This document shows positions 9,153 to 19,818 of a stretch of DNA of 64,000 nucleotides, piece by piece. The stretch covers positions 1-64,000 of the forward strand of contig NZ_JAJFNK010000004.1 in assembly GCF_021739485.1 (NCBI RefSeq), written 5' to 3'. Position numbers and translations under genes: made by a program. Numbering within the stretch: position 1 is the stretch's first letter; every line of letters starts with the position of its first letter. The notes beneath the pieces were generated by a model. That model was not told the DNA's origin, did not search any database, and saw only the letters and a list, made by a program, of their open reading frames with translations. The DNA is from Alicyclobacillus tolerans (GTDB lineage: Bacteria > Bacillota > Bacilli > Alicyclobacillales > Alicyclobacillaceae).

Positions 9153-9812
9153 TTGTACAAGTCTATTTTATTCGATCTCGACGGGACGCTGACCGATCCC
9201 CAAGAAGGCATTATCAAAAGCGTGCGCTACGCTCTGGAGCAGGAGGGGTTTCCCTCCCACAAGGACGCGGACTTGACCTTCGTCATTGGCCCTCCGCTTG
9301 ACGAGAGTTTTGCAAAACTCGCGGGCACCGCAGATCCAGCCGTTACAAGGCGCCTCGTGGACCGCTACCGGGAACGGTTCTCTCCCATCGGCATTTTTGA
9401 AAACCGATTATTTGACGAGGTTCCAAGCGTTCTGGAACAATTGGTTGCCGACGGAGCCCAGTTGTACGTTGCGACTTCGAAGCCCACCGTCTATGCAGCG
9501 CGCATTGTACGGCATTTCGAGTTGCAGGATTTTTTTACAGCCGTGGTGGGCAGTGAGCTCAATGGCGAGCGCTCCAAAAAAGGGGAGGTCATCGCCCATC
9601 TTCTGAATACATACGACGTGAATCCGCAATCGGCGGTCATGGTCGGCGATCGGTCTCACGACGTGATTGGAGCCCGAGAAAACAACCTTCAAGCTGTTGG
9701 AGTGCTGTACGGTTATGGATCCGAACGCGAATTGACCGAAGCCAAAGCGGCATGTTTGGCTGCGTCGCCTGCGGACGTCCTCCGCTGTTTGCAGCGCCTC
9801 TCTCGTTCCTGA
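9153..9812 (+). CDS. HAD family hydrolase (phosphoglycolate phosphatase-like)
   Basis: HAD superfamily phosphatase of 219 residues. Motif I, FDLDGTLTD, is at about residues 7-15; motif II Thr is in VATSKPT; motif III/IV is MVGDRSHDVIGA near residue 165. The helical cap between motifs I and II is of subfamily IA type, as in Gph or 5-prime nucleotidases. The start is a TTG at 9153 with only a modest Shine-Dalgarno (AGGACGG). zwf follows 74 nt downstream, so the phosphatase may be cotranscribed with the pentose phosphate genes. Confidence 0.85.
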   Translation: MYKSILFDLDGTLTDPQEGIIKSVRYALEQEGFPSHKDADLTFVIGPPLDESFAKLAGTADPAVTRRLVDRYRERFSPIGIFENRLFDEVPSVLEQLVADGAQLYVATSKPTVYAARIVRHFELQDFFTAVVGSELNGERSKKGEVIAHLLNTYDVNPQSAVMVGDRSHDVIGARENNLQAVGVLYGYGSERELTEAKAACLAASPADVLRCLQRLSRS

Positions 9813-9843
9813 CAGGTCGAGACAGAGGGGTTGCAAACGAGAG
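9798..9843 (+). repeat. Inverted repeat in the HAD-zwf junction
   Basis: Arms CTCTCGTT (9798-9805) and AACGAGAG (9836-9843) flank about 30 nt and include the end of the HAD gene. There is no U-tract. It may be an RNA hairpin between the two genes or chance. Confidence 0.3.
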
Positions 9844-9886
9844 CATTTGAACAGAGCATTCTAACGAGGGGCTTGCAAAGGAAAGG

Positions 9887-11461
9887 ATGAAAACCATGTT
9901 CGACGAAGACTTTGACGAAAACGCCCAAATTCCTGAGCAATCGCTAATCCTTTTTGGCGCCACCGGCGACTTGTCAAAACGAAAGCTGTACCCAGCCCTG
10001 TACCGGCTGTTTCAAAAGCACTCCCTGCCAAAGACTTTCCGCCTGGTCGGAGTCGCACGACACGGTTACTCGAACGAAGAGTTCCGGAAGTTCGTCCGTT
10101 CTTCGATTGAAACGTACTCTAGAGAAGACCCTGACATGTCGTCGTTTGACGAATTTTCAAAGCTCGTTTACTACCGCGGAGCCGACGCCACCAAAAGCGA
10201 GGAATACGGGGAACTGAAAAAACTGGTGGAGTCCATCGAAAAGGACGCAGGGATGGCCCAAAACCGCTTGTTCTACCTCGCTATGGCACCGAGGTTTTTC
10301 GGAACGGTCGCTTTGAACTTAAAGCAATCCGGCCTCACGCAGCTCAAGGGATTCAAGCGTTTGGTCATTGAAAAACCGTTTGGCCGGGACTACGCGTCCG
10401 CGCAGCAACTCAATGACGAACTGTGCGACGTGTTTAACGAGGACGAAATTTTTCGCATCGACCACTACCTGGGCAAAGAGATGGTGCAAAACATCGAAGT
10501 GTTGAGGTTTGCCAATTCCATCTTCGAACCTGTCTGGAATAACCGCTCGATTGCCAACGTGCAGATTACCTCCAGCGAAACTGTGGGTGTGGAAGAGCGG
10601 GCCAGCTACTATGAACGAGCTGGAGCCCTGCGCGACATGGTGCAAAACCACATGCTCCAAATGGTGATGATGATTGCCATGGAACCTCCCAGCCGGCTCA
10701 AGACGGAAGCCATTCGCGACGAGAAAGTCAAAGTCCTGCGGTCCCTGCGGCGGTTTAGCCCCAAAGAAACCGCAAGTCACGTCGTGTTGGGCCAATACAG
10801 CAAGGGGTCCGTCGACGGGAGCGAGGTCGTCGGCTATCGGCAAGAACCCAACGTCGATTCGGCCTCTGCCACGGAGACGTTCGTCGCCGCCCGCTTGTTC
10901 ATTGATAACTTCCGTTGGGCCGGGGTCCCGTTTTACATCCGCACCGGCAAGCGGATGGCCGTTAAGGCGACGGAAATCGTCATTCAATTCAAGGACATGC
11001 CCAAACACCTGTACTTCAACTCGGACGGCAACCTGTCGCCGAACCGCTTGGTCATCCGGGTCAATCCCAAAGAAGGGATTTACTTTTCCCTGAATGCCAA
11101 GCGGCCGGGTACGGATGAAACGGTGATTCCAATCGCCATGGAATTCAGTCAGGCCCCAGAGAATTCTCCGGAGTCCTACGAGCGCTTGTTTTACGATGCC
11201 ATGAGGGGAGACTCCACGTTTTTTACGCGGTGGGACGAGGTGTCTTTGGCGTGGAAGTTTGTTGACCCCATTATCGAGGCATACCAGGAGCAGCTTGGAG
11301 TCGAGTTGAAGTTTTATCCAGCGGGAACGTCAGGCCCAGAAGCCGCACACCGCCTCCTGGCCCAGGACGGAGCCCATTGGTGGCCGGTCTTTGGCGAGAA
11401 GTCTGCCCTGGAGCAGCAGCCTGAGCCTGCCCGCGCGGCCACCGAGGTGGTATCGTCATGA
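9887..11461 (+). CDS. zwf: Glucose-6-phosphate 1-dehydrogenase
   Basis: Oxidises glucose 6-phosphate to 6-phosphoglucono-lactone with NAD(P), the first step of the oxidative pentose phosphate pathway. It has 524 residues, slightly longer than the usual 490-500 because of a C-terminal tail. The Rossmann motif GATGDLSKRKLYPAL is near residues 25-40 and the signature active-site segment RIDHYLGKE is near 190. An AAGGAAAGG lies against the first ATG, so a start three codons later (9896) may be the used one. The stop overlaps the next gene by ATGA, implying translational coupling. Confidence 0.96.
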   Translation: MKTMFDEDFDENAQIPEQSLILFGATGDLSKRKLYPALYRLFQKHSLPKTFRLVGVARHGYSNEEFRKFVRSSIETYSREDPDMSSFDEFSKLVYYRGADATKSEEYGELKKLVESIEKDAGMAQNRLFYLAMAPRFFGTVALNLKQSGLTQLKGFKRLVIEKPFGRDYASAQQLNDELCDVFNEDEIFRIDHYLGKEMVQNIEVLRFANSIFEPVWNNRSIANVQITSSETVGVEERASYYERAGALRDMVQNHMLQMVMMIAMEPPSRLKTEAIRDEKVKVLRSLRRFSPKETASHVVLGQYSKGSVDGSEVVGYRQEPNVDSASATETFVAARLFIDNFRWAGVPFYIRTGKRMAVKATEIVIQFKDMPKHLYFNSDGNLSPNRLVIRVNPKEGIYFSLNAKRPGTDETVIPIAMEFSQAPENSPESYERLFYDAMRGDSTFFTRWDEVSLAWKFVDPIIEAYQEQLGVELKFYPAGTSGPEAAHRLLAQDGAHWWPVFGEKSALEQQPEPARAATEVVSS

Positions 11462-12087
11462 CCGCATTCTACGACATCAGCATGGCGATTCACGAAAGCA
11501 TGCCCGTATACAAGAACAAAGCCGAGAAAAAGCCCAGCTTTGCGGTCACGTCCGACTTCGCACAAGGCGCTTCGGCCAGGGAAAGCCGCATCTGTCTAGA
11601 CGTTCATACCGGGACGCACGTCGACGCGCCCTTGCACATGATCCCACAGGGCAAACCCATCGACACGATTTCCCTCGAGCAGCTTGTCACAGAGTGCAGA
11701 GTGCTCGACTTGACTCAGGTAACGGGCGGCATAGCGGCGCAACACCTGGAAGCCCATGACATCGGGAGCGGCGAATTCCTGTTGTTCAAAACCAGAAACT
11801 CCTCAGTAGACGGGTTTGACCCAGAGTTTGTCTATTTGTCGGAAAGCGGGGCTGAGTTTTTAGTCCGTCAACAAGTCCGGGGTGTCGGCATCGACGCCCT
11901 TGGGATTGAACGAGCTCAGCCGGAGCATCCCACGCATAAACTTTTGTTTCAGGCTAACGCCGTCATTATCGAAGGACTCCGCCTGCTGCATGTCCCTCCC
12001 GGCCGTTATCGCCTCATCGCAGCGCCTTTGCCGCTCAAAGGGCTCGATGCCGCCCCGGCCCGGGTCTTTTTGACCAGCCTGTCTTAG
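11458..12087 (+). CDS. Cyclase family protein (kynurenine formamidase-like metal hydrolase)
   Basis: Soluble protein of 209 residues in the cyclase/KynB-like family of metal-dependent hydrolases. The metal-binding motif HTGTHVDAPLH is near residues 51-61 and the C-terminal part ends with RYRLIAAPLPLKGLD, usual in the family. Members hydrolyse amides or cyclic substrates, including arylformamides. The ATG overlaps the zwf stop (ATGA), so translation is coupled to zwf. No tryptophan catabolism genes are near, which argues against a kynurenine pathway role. The substrate is unknown. Confidence 0.85.
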   Translation: MTAFYDISMAIHESMPVYKNKAEKKPSFAVTSDFAQGASARESRICLDVHTGTHVDAPLHMIPQGKPIDTISLEQLVTECRVLDLTQVTGGIAAQHLEAHDIGSGEFLLFKTRNSSVDGFDPEFVYLSESGAEFLVRQQVRGVGIDALGIERAQPEHPTHKLLFQANAVIIEGLRLLHVPPGRYRLIAAPLPLKGLDAAPARVFLTSLS

Positions 12088-12174
12088 CCCAGGGTTTGCG
12101 ACGAACTGGGGTTCATCTCCGGTCAAGTTTGTGACCCGTGAGCTTTGTCTGGGTCAAATTCGCACCCGGTCCGC

Positions 12175-12426
12175 TCATCTGCGGTCGAGTTCGTCCTCTA
12201 TTTTCTGTTCAATTTCCTCGTCGGTAAGGTCAAACTCGCGCATCATTCGACGCGCGAGCTGCCTTTGTTCATAGTAGTAGCGGCGCAGAGCTTCTCGCCG
12301 CTCCTCCCTCGTTTTCGGCTTCCGAGCGGCTGCAAATGCCCGGTAAATGGCATAACTCAGCAGACTTGTGGCCAAAAGCATCAGCAAACTGACCAGTGGA
12401 CTCCCAAAGCCGAACCCGATGAGCAT
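12175..12426 (-). CDS. Small membrane-anchored protein of unknown function
   Basis: 83-residue protein with one hydrophobic segment at about residues 10-32, followed by a strongly charged, helical tail (many Arg, Glu and Lys, including a Tyr triplet near residue 50) that could form a coiled coil. I do not recognise a family. The start has GGTGGGGG close upstream, and the gene lies 42 nt downstream of gnd on the same strand, so it is probably cotranscribed. It converges with the cyclase gene. Confidence 0.6.
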   Translation of the reverse strand: MLIGFGFGSPLVSLLMLLATSLLSYAIYRAFAAARKPKTREERREALRRYYYEQRQLARRMMREFDLTDEEIEQKIEDELDRR

Positions 12427-12468
12427 GGTCCCCCACCTTATCCATGGAATTTGTGCGCGTAACCGGCG

Positions 12469-13365
12469 TTAAGCCTTTTCGACCGCGTGCCCGCCAAACT
12501 CGTTGCGAAGCGCGGCTACTACCTTGCCAGTAAAGGTGTCCGTTTCCTGGGAACGGTAGCGCATCATTAAGCTCAGTGCGATGACGGGGGTGGCCAATTC
12601 GACGTCGAGGGCTTCCTCTACCGTCCATTTGCCTTCTCCAGAGGAGTGCATAACCCCCTTGATGGCGTCCAGTTTAGGGTCGTTGGCAAATGCCTTTTGC
12701 GCCAGTTCCATCAACCACCCGCGAATGACCGACCCATTGGACCACACGCGCGCTAACTGTTCATAATCATATGAAAAACGGCTTTTGTCGAGCAAGTCAA
12801 ATCCTTCTCCGATGGCGGCCATCATCCCGTATTCAATCCCGTTGTGAACCATCTTGGCGAAGTGACCGCTGCCAGATTCCCCAGTGTAAAAGTAGCCGCC
12901 GGAAACCGACGTATCGCGCAGCAGCGGCTCAATGACTTCAAAGGCGCCCTGGTCGCCGCCAATCATGTAGCACGCGCCGTGGCGGGCGCCTTCCATGCCC
13001 CCGGAAGTTCCGCAGTCCATGAAGTGAACGCCATGCCCTTTGAGGTCCGCAGCCCGCCGAAGCGAATCTTTGTAGTTGGAATTTCCCGCGTCGACCAAAA
13101 TGTCGGATGCCTGCAAATGGGGTTTCAGCTCTTTGATAAGGGCGTCCACAGGTGCTCCCTGAGGCACCATGAGAAACAGCACGCGAGGCTTGTCCAGCTG
13201 TTCCAGGACATTTTGCACCGAGTTGGCCGCGCTTCCGCCGCTTGCCGCGAACTCTTGAACCGCTTGGTTGTTGAGGTCGAAGGCGACGACCTTGTGGCCG
13301 TGATCCATCATGTTGAGACCGAGGTTAAAACCCATTTTACCGAGACCAATCAAGCCAATTTTCAA
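12469..13365 (-). CDS. gnd: 6-phosphogluconate dehydrogenase, decarboxylating, short form
   Basis: Converts 6-phosphogluconate to ribulose 5-phosphate and CO2. The 298-residue length matches the short YqeC/GntZ-type enzymes, many of which use NAD, rather than the 470-residue NADP enzyme. The nucleotide-binding GLIGLGKMG is at residues 4-12, the substrate segment CGTSGGMEGARHG is near 115-127, and KMVHNGIEYG near 170 holds the catalytic lysine. The start is a TTG at 13365, chosen because GGGAGGAG lies 8 nt before it and overlaps a more upstream candidate start. A candidate extended -10 (TAAAAT, 13401-13406 on the minus strand) precedes it. Confidence 0.93.
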   Translation of the reverse strand: MKIGLIGLGKMGFNLGLNMMDHGHKVVAFDLNNQAVQEFAASGGSAANSVQNVLEQLDKPRVLFLMVPQGAPVDALIKELKPHLQASDILVDAGNSNYKDSLRRAADLKGHGVHFMDCGTSGGMEGARHGACYMIGGDQGAFEVIEPLLRDTSVSGGYFYTGESGSGHFAKMVHNGIEYGMMAAIGEGFDLLDKSRFSYDYEQLARVWSNGSVIRGWLMELAQKAFANDPKLDAIKGVMHSSGEGKWTVEEALDVELATPVIALSLMMRYRSQETDTFTGKVVAALRNEFGGHAVEKA

Positions 13366-13467
13366 TGTTAAGGCTCCTCCCAAGACAAATTATCCCGCTT
13401 ATTTTACCACCATTTGACGCAAGTCTTGCATTGCGCGCCTTTTTCTTGCAATCGAATTTGCCGGGCT

Positions 13468-13497
13468 TTGACGACGGCAAATGAGCGCGGGTATAAT
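13468..13497 (+). promoter_or_regulatory. Promoter giving a probable leaderless mRNA
   Basis: TTGACG (13468-13473) and TATAAT (13492-13497) are separated by 18 nt. The predicted transcription start falls at about 13503-13505, which is the ATG of the HAD gene. No Shine-Dalgarno is visible before that ATG. Confidence 0.75.
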
Positions 13498-13504
13498 GCA
13501 GTCT

Positions 13505-14149
13505 ATGACAACTCTGATCTTCGACTTAGATGGAACTCTCATAGATACGACCGGCGCCGTTTTTCCTGCGTTTCGAGAAACCCTCCGGTCTTTTGGTGCG
13601 CCTGTACCCCAAAGTGAGGTCATGGCCAAAACCTTTGGCCTGCCGGATGTTGAAATCTGGAAAATGCTGATGCCCAATCACTCGACGGACGAGCGCACAG
13701 CGGCGTTTCAAATGTCCGAACGGCTGGTTTTGGAAAACCTCCGAAGCCAAGACGTGCTCCTCCCCGGAGCCATGGAGACGTTGAGTCAATTGAAGGGTTT
13801 CGGCCACCTCCTGACCGTCGCGAGCAACTGCGGTGACGGGTACCTCAACACCGTGTTGGATTCCCAAGGTTTGCGGGAGTTTTTTACCCATCCCTTGTGC
13901 CTGGGAACGGTGAAAGGAGACGCGAAGTCGGACATCCTGACGGAACACTTTTTACGCCTCGACAAACGGCACGCGGTGATGATTGGAGACCGCTCTTCGG
14001 ACGGAGTGGCTGCTAAGGCGCACAACATCCCGTTTGTCGGCTGCGCTTTTGGCTTCGGCAACGCGGCGGAACTCGACTTGGCCGACGTCGTGATCAGCCA
14101 ATTGACGGACCTGGTTACCCTTTTTCCTGCGGGTGAACCACGCATTTAA
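13505..14149 (+). CDS. HAD family hydrolase
   Basis: HAD subfamily IA phosphatase of 214 residues from the ATG at 13505. Motif I is FDLDGTLID at residues 5-13; VASNCG supplies motif II; MIGDRSSDGVAA near residue 160 supplies motifs III and IV. The substrate is unknown; the sequence resembles phosphoglycolate-phosphatase-like proteins and differs clearly from the HAD gene at 9153. In-frame ATGs at 13481 and 13496 fall inside or upstream of the -10 box, so 13505 is the most credible start and would be read from a leaderless transcript. It is divergent from gnd. Confidence 0.85.
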   Translation: MTTLIFDLDGTLIDTTGAVFPAFRETLRSFGAPVPQSEVMAKTFGLPDVEIWKMLMPNHSTDERTAAFQMSERLVLENLRSQDVLLPGAMETLSQLKGFGHLLTVASNCGDGYLNTVLDSQGLREFFTHPLCLGTVKGDAKSDILTEHFLRLDKRHAVMIGDRSSDGVAAKAHNIPFVGCAFGFGNAAELDLADVVISQLTDLVTLFPAGEPRI

Positions 14150-14153
14150 CACA

Positions 14154-14182
14154 AGGCGGCAGCTGCGTGCACTGCCGCTGGC
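14154..14182. repeat. Small hairpin after the HAD gene
   Basis: GCGGCAG and CTGCCGC (about 14157-14181) form a 7-bp hairpin just after the HAD stop codon, in a GC-rich gap before mnmA. There is no U-tract, so terminator function is doubtful. Confidence 0.35.
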
Positions 14183-14270
14183 GAGGCAGCCCCGGGTTGC
14201 CCCGTTCGTACGCTGCCCCCTTTCCCCGCCAGGGCTGAGACATTGACACCAAGGCTAAACTAAAAGGTAG

Positions 14271-16495
<2,225 letters not shown>

Positions 16496-16587
16496 GTGTG
16501 CACCTCGTTTTGTGGTCTGAACTCCTGTTTTGCGGCAAATTTCCCGTTTAAAAGACTCTGCCCCTATTGTACACTCCCCGTGCAACA

Positions 16588-16616
16588 TTGACTCCTGCGG
16601 ATGCAAGTGTTAGCTT
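16588..16616 (+). promoter_or_regulatory. Candidate promoter of the tenI-thiOSG operon
   Basis: TTGACT (16588-16593), a 17-nt spacer and TAGCTT (16611-16616) with a TG extension one base upstream give an extended -10 promoter. The transcription start would be near 16623, leaving a leader of about 100 nt before tenI. Confidence 0.55.
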
Positions 16617-16678
16617 AAATGCAAATAGAGTTGTAAGAAGAATGTGGCCGCGTTAGCTGGATTCACAGTGGAAATCCG

Positions 16679-16706
16679 CCGCACCCTTATTTGGGTGCGG
16701 CTTTTT
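16679..16706 (+). terminator. Intrinsic terminator inside the tenI leader (attenuator)
   Basis: A perfect 8-bp stem, CCGCACCC and GGGTGCGG, with a 6-nt loop is followed by CTTTTT, ending only 18 nt before the tenI ATG. The only plus-strand unit it can control is tenI-thiO-thiS-thiG. The segment TGTGG at 16643-16647 could pair with the 5-prime arm as an antiterminator. No THI-box/TPP aptamer motif and no canonical T-box is visible upstream. Confidence 0.8.
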
Positions 16707-16724
16707 GACGAAAGGCGGGAACAA

Positions 16725-17414
16725 ATGAAGGCAGTACTGCACGTCATCAGTGACCGGCAGCGCCACCGACTTCCGCTCCTCAAAGCCCTGCTCGAAGCCG
16801 CTCGAGGCGGAGCGGACGTCCTTCAGGTGCGCGAAAAAAAGGCTCCAGCTCAGGAAATCTACCAGTTCTGCAGCGAATTGACGGAAGCTTGTATGCGAGA
16901 AAACATTTCCGTCCAAGTCCTCGTCAACGACCGCGTCGACGTCGCATTGGCCAGCCACTCAGCAGGGGTACACCTGGCGGGTAAGTCTCTACCCGTATCC
17001 GCAGTCAGGTCCTTGTTCAAACGGGCCCATTATCCCGGATTGGTTGGCTGTTCCGTTCACTCTTACGACGCGGCCAAAGAAGCTGAAAAGGCGGGAGCCG
17101 ACTACATTACGTTCGGACACGTCTTCGCCAGCGAATCCCATCGCGGACAGCCCCCGCGAGGCGTTTATGAACTGGCGCGCATCGTTGACGACGTCGACGT
17201 GCCCGTCATCGCGATCGGAGGCATCGACCGCGACAACGTCCTCCCGGTTTTGGAAACTGGGTGCAGCGGAATCGCCGTCATTGGGGCGGTCTTAGACCAA
17301 GACAGTCCATGCGATGCGGCCTTGCGAATCCGTGAGCAAATGGAACGGTGCGGTGTTTTGCCAAAGGTGCCCTTTCCGCTGCAAAGAGAACGCAAAAAGG
17401 AGATACAACGGTGA
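16725..17414 (+). CDS. tenI: Thiazole tautomerase TenI (ThiE-like fold)
   Basis: 229-residue TIM-barrel protein of the ThiE/TenI family. The segment FGHVFASESHRGQPPRG keeps the histidine of TenI tautomerases where ThiE has a GPVF motif, so it most likely aromatises the thiazole phosphate made by ThiG rather than coupling it to pyrimidine. VLVNDRVDVAL and GVHLAG are the shared family segments. The ATG at 16725 follows AAAGGCGGG; an in-frame extension to 16644 would run through the terminator hairpin and is rejected. It overlaps thiO by GTGA. Confidence 0.88.
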   Translation: MKAVLHVISDRQRHRLPLLKALLEAARGGADVLQVREKKAPAQEIYQFCSELTEACMRENISVQVLVNDRVDVALASHSAGVHLAGKSLPVSAVRSLFKRAHYPGLVGCSVHSYDAAKEAEKAGADYITFGHVFASESHRGQPPRGVYELARIVDDVDVPVIAIGGIDRDNVLPVLETGCSGIAVIGAVLDQDSPCDAALRIREQMERCGVLPKVPFPLQRERKKEIQR

Positions 17415-18637
17415 GTACAACCTATGACGTCATTGTTATCGGCGGCGGGGCCGTCGGATCGACTGCCGCGTGGCGGCTTGCCCAAAGCGGCCGCAAGGTT
17501 CTGCTGCTCGAGCAAACCAAATTGGGGTCCGAAGCCTCCAGTGCCGCCGCCGGAATGCTTGGCGCGCAACTGGAAGTTGCAGAAAACGGGCCGTTCTTTC
17601 AGCTTTGCATTCAAAGCCGCGACATGTACGACGATTTTCTGCGGGAACTGTACGAAGAAAGCGGCATCGACGCCCAATTGACCCGCAACGGCATCGTACA
17701 AGTCGCGTTTTCACAAGCTGATGTAGACCAACTGCAAACGCGCATGCAGTGGCAAACGGCAGCCGGCCACCGCGCCTTCTGGTGGACAAAAGACCAACTC
17801 GCTGCCAAAGAACCCGCGCTGGCCCCCGCGCTCGGCGGCTTGCTGCTTCCGGACGACGGTAACATCATGGCTCCCTTGCTGGCTCAGGCGGCCGGGGTTG
17901 CCGCAAAGCGGCGTGCAACCGTTATGGAAGGCACCGAAGTCATCTCGATTGACGCGCACCCGGACGGTGTCGCCGTCACCTCCAATCGCGGGACCCACTA
18001 CGCACAGCACGTCGTCGTAGCAGCGGGCGCCTGGGCCAAAAAACTGTTGGCGGACGTTGGCGTGCAGTTTCCCGTGTACCCAGTGAAAGGGCAAATGTGC
18101 CGGATCCGCCCGCGCAGTGATGCCGGTCTGAAACACACCGTTTTCGCGAATCACTTTTATCTGGTTCCCAAGCGGGACGGAAGCATCGTAGTGGGAGCCA
18201 CTGAGGAACACGACGCTGGCTTTAACCGCGACGTCACCACCACGGGCATCGAACAACTGCTGGCAGCCGTGCGGCGCATCGCTCCCCAACTCACGGACTC
18301 TGCATTTGAAGATTCGTGGATAGGCCTTCGGCCCGGCTCCCCAACCGGACTTCCAGCCATCGGTCCGCTTCCCGGCAATCCCAACGTGGTCCTGGCCGCC
18401 GGACACTTCCGAAACGGCATTTTGTTGTCTCCGGTAACGGCTCAAATGATTGTCGACGCCCTGGACGGCGCCGCTTGGCCAAAACACTGGCGACCGTTTC
18501 TGCCTACATATGAACTCAAGGAGTCTGAAGCCGGAACACACTCTGCGACGCAAACGGGTTCTACAACTCAAACCCCCACGGCTCCGACAGATTCCGCGTT
18601 TCAAGCTCAACCGGCGAAGGGGGTGAAGCTGCGGTGA
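17411..18637 (+). CDS. thiO: Glycine oxidase ThiO
   Basis: FAD enzyme that oxidises glycine to the imine used by ThiG for thiazole formation. The dinucleotide motif VIGGGAVGSTAA starts near residue 9, SSAAAGMLGAQ follows, and the C-terminal GLRPGSPTGLPAIGP and GHFRNGILLSP segments are typical. It is 408 residues, about 40 longer than usual, because of a Thr/Ser/Gln/Pro-rich low-complexity tail from about 360. The GTG start at 17411 overlaps the tenI stop and has AAAGGAG 8 nt upstream. It overlaps thiS by GTGA. Confidence 0.94.
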   Translation: MSTTYDVIVIGGGAVGSTAAWRLAQSGRKVLLLEQTKLGSEASSAAAGMLGAQLEVAENGPFFQLCIQSRDMYDDFLRELYEESGIDAQLTRNGIVQVAFSQADVDQLQTRMQWQTAAGHRAFWWTKDQLAAKEPALAPALGGLLLPDDGNIMAPLLAQAAGVAAKRRATVMEGTEVISIDAHPDGVAVTSNRGTHYAQHVVVAAGAWAKKLLADVGVQFPVYPVKGQMCRIRPRSDAGLKHTVFANHFYLVPKRDGSIVVGATEEHDAGFNRDVTTTGIEQLLAAVRRIAPQLTDSAFEDSWIGLRPGSPTGLPAIGPLPGNPNVVLAAGHFRNGILLSPVTAQMIVDALDGAAWPKHWRPFLPTYELKESEAGTHSATQTGSTTQTPTAPTDSAFQAQPAKGVKLR

Positions 18638-18834
18638 AAATCCAATTGAACGGACAGCCGCGACAGTTCGACCGCTCCATGACCGTGATCGAATTGCTGG
18701 CGCAGTTGGACCTGACGACGGAGAGGGTCGCGGTCGAGTGCAATGGAGCCATCGTCGATCGCGGCAACTTTGCGGTTCATCGAGTCAACGACAACGACGT
18801 CGTTGAAGTCGTGCGCTTTGTGGGGGGAGGTTGA
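18634..18834 (+). CDS. thiS: Sulfur carrier protein ThiS
   Basis: 66-residue ubiquitin-fold protein ending in the diagnostic Gly-Gly(-Gly) tail, FVGGG. The C-terminal carboxylate is adenylated by ThiF and converted to the thiocarboxylate that donates sulfur to ThiG. The GTG start overlaps the thiO stop, so synthesis is coupled. The length is standard. Confidence 0.95.
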   Translation: MKIQLNGQPRQFDRSMTVIELLAQLDLTTERVAVECNGAIVDRGNFAVHRVNDNDVVEVVRFVGGG

Positions 18835-18957
18835 GTCCCACCGGGTTTCCAGGGGGCTTTGATTCGAATGAGTGCCTTGCGGCACCGTGACACAGGCGTG
18901 ACGAGACCTGAATTGTGAAACTCAAACCAAACGCGAGACGAGAAAGGATGACTGTAA

Positions 18958-19743
18958 ATGGCTGGAGACGACATGCTCACAATTGCCGGTAAATCGTTCC
19001 GTTCCCGCCTCATGGTGGGCACGGGTAAGTACAAGACATTTCCCGAAATGAAAGAAGCTCTGGATGCATCCGGTGCAGAAATTGTGACGGTGGCAGTCCG
19101 AAGGGTCAACCTCGACTTGAGGGAAGAATCCCTGCTGAACTACATCGACTTGGACCGCTACTTTTTGCTGCCCAATACCGCGGGTTGTCACACTGCGGAA
19201 GAGGCCGTTCGCACCGCGCGGTTAGCGAAGGCCGCTGGGCTGTCCAATTGGGTGAAACTCGAAGTCATCCCGGACGACGGAACCTTGCTGCCAGACCCAG
19301 TTGCCACCATCGCCGCCGCAAAGGTCCTGGTTGAAGAAGGGTTCGTGGTTTTGCCTTACACTACAGACGACCACATTGTCGCCCGGCAGCTCCTGGAGAT
19401 TGGCTGCGCCACCATTATGCCGTACGGATCGGCCATTGGAACGGGCCAGGGCCTGTCGAGTCCGGAGCGGCTAAAGCGGATTATAGACATGGTCGACGGC
19501 AGGGTACCCGTGGTCATTGACGCGGGAATCGGGGCGCCATCCGACGCTGCGCTTGCCTTGGAGCTGGGGGCAGACGCGGTTCTCGTGAACACTGCTTTAG
19601 CGAAAGCCGAAGACCCCGTCCAAATGGCTCACGCCATGCGGCTCGGCGTGGAAGCAGGCCGACTCGCGTATCTGGCAGGCCGGATCCCACAAACCGAAAC
19701 GGCTGCCCCTAGCAGTCCAACGGCAGGTTTAATCGGAAGCTAA
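18958..19743 (+). CDS. thiG: Thiazole synthase ThiG
   Basis: 261-residue TIM-barrel enzyme that joins deoxyxylulose 5-phosphate, dehydroglycine and the ThiS thiocarboxylate into the thiazole phosphate. The segments MVGTGKYK near residue 20, [10 protein letters not shown] near 45, [10 protein letters not shown] near 100 (Schiff-base lysine) and [25 protein letters not shown] near 185 are all characteristic. The ATG follows GAAAGGATG. It lies 123 nt after thiS, a longer gap than elsewhere in the operon, and is the last gene of the unit. Confidence 0.95.
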   Translation: MAGDDMLTIAGKSFRSRLMVGTGKYKTFPEMKEALDASGAEIVTVAVRRVNLDLREESLLNYIDLDRYFLLPNTAGCHTAEEAVRTARLAKAAGLSNWVKLEVIPDDGTLLPDPVATIAAAKVLVEEGFVVLPYTTDDHIVARQLLEIGCATIMPYGSAIGTGQGLSSPERLKRIIDMVDGRVPVVIDAGIGAPSDAALALELGADAVLVNTALAKAEDPVQMAHAMRLGVEAGRLAYLAGRIPQTETAAPSSPTAGLIGS

Positions 19744-19818
19744 TCGCTCTGTGACGCCAAGCCCAGCGAATCGGCCAAATGGCGGATTGGCTCGGCTCCA
19801 GTGCAGGGGCTAGAGACA

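Noticed and set aside
10319..11008. 229-residue minus-strand frame inside zwf
   Set aside because: It lies wholly opposite a clear G6PDH gene, matches no family, and reflects GC-rich codon-position bias.
14154..14182. tRNA or structured RNA gene
   Set aside because: Only one 7-bp hairpin is present; no cloverleaf, T-loop or A/B-box-like segments are found.
16496..16724. TPP riboswitch before tenI
   Set aside because: None of the THI-box segments seen at 28404-28493 can be found; only a terminator hairpin is present.
16644..16724. 27-residue N-terminal extension of TenI
   Set aside because: It would read through the terminator stem and lacks a ribosome site, whereas the ATG at 16725 has one and gives the standard protein length.
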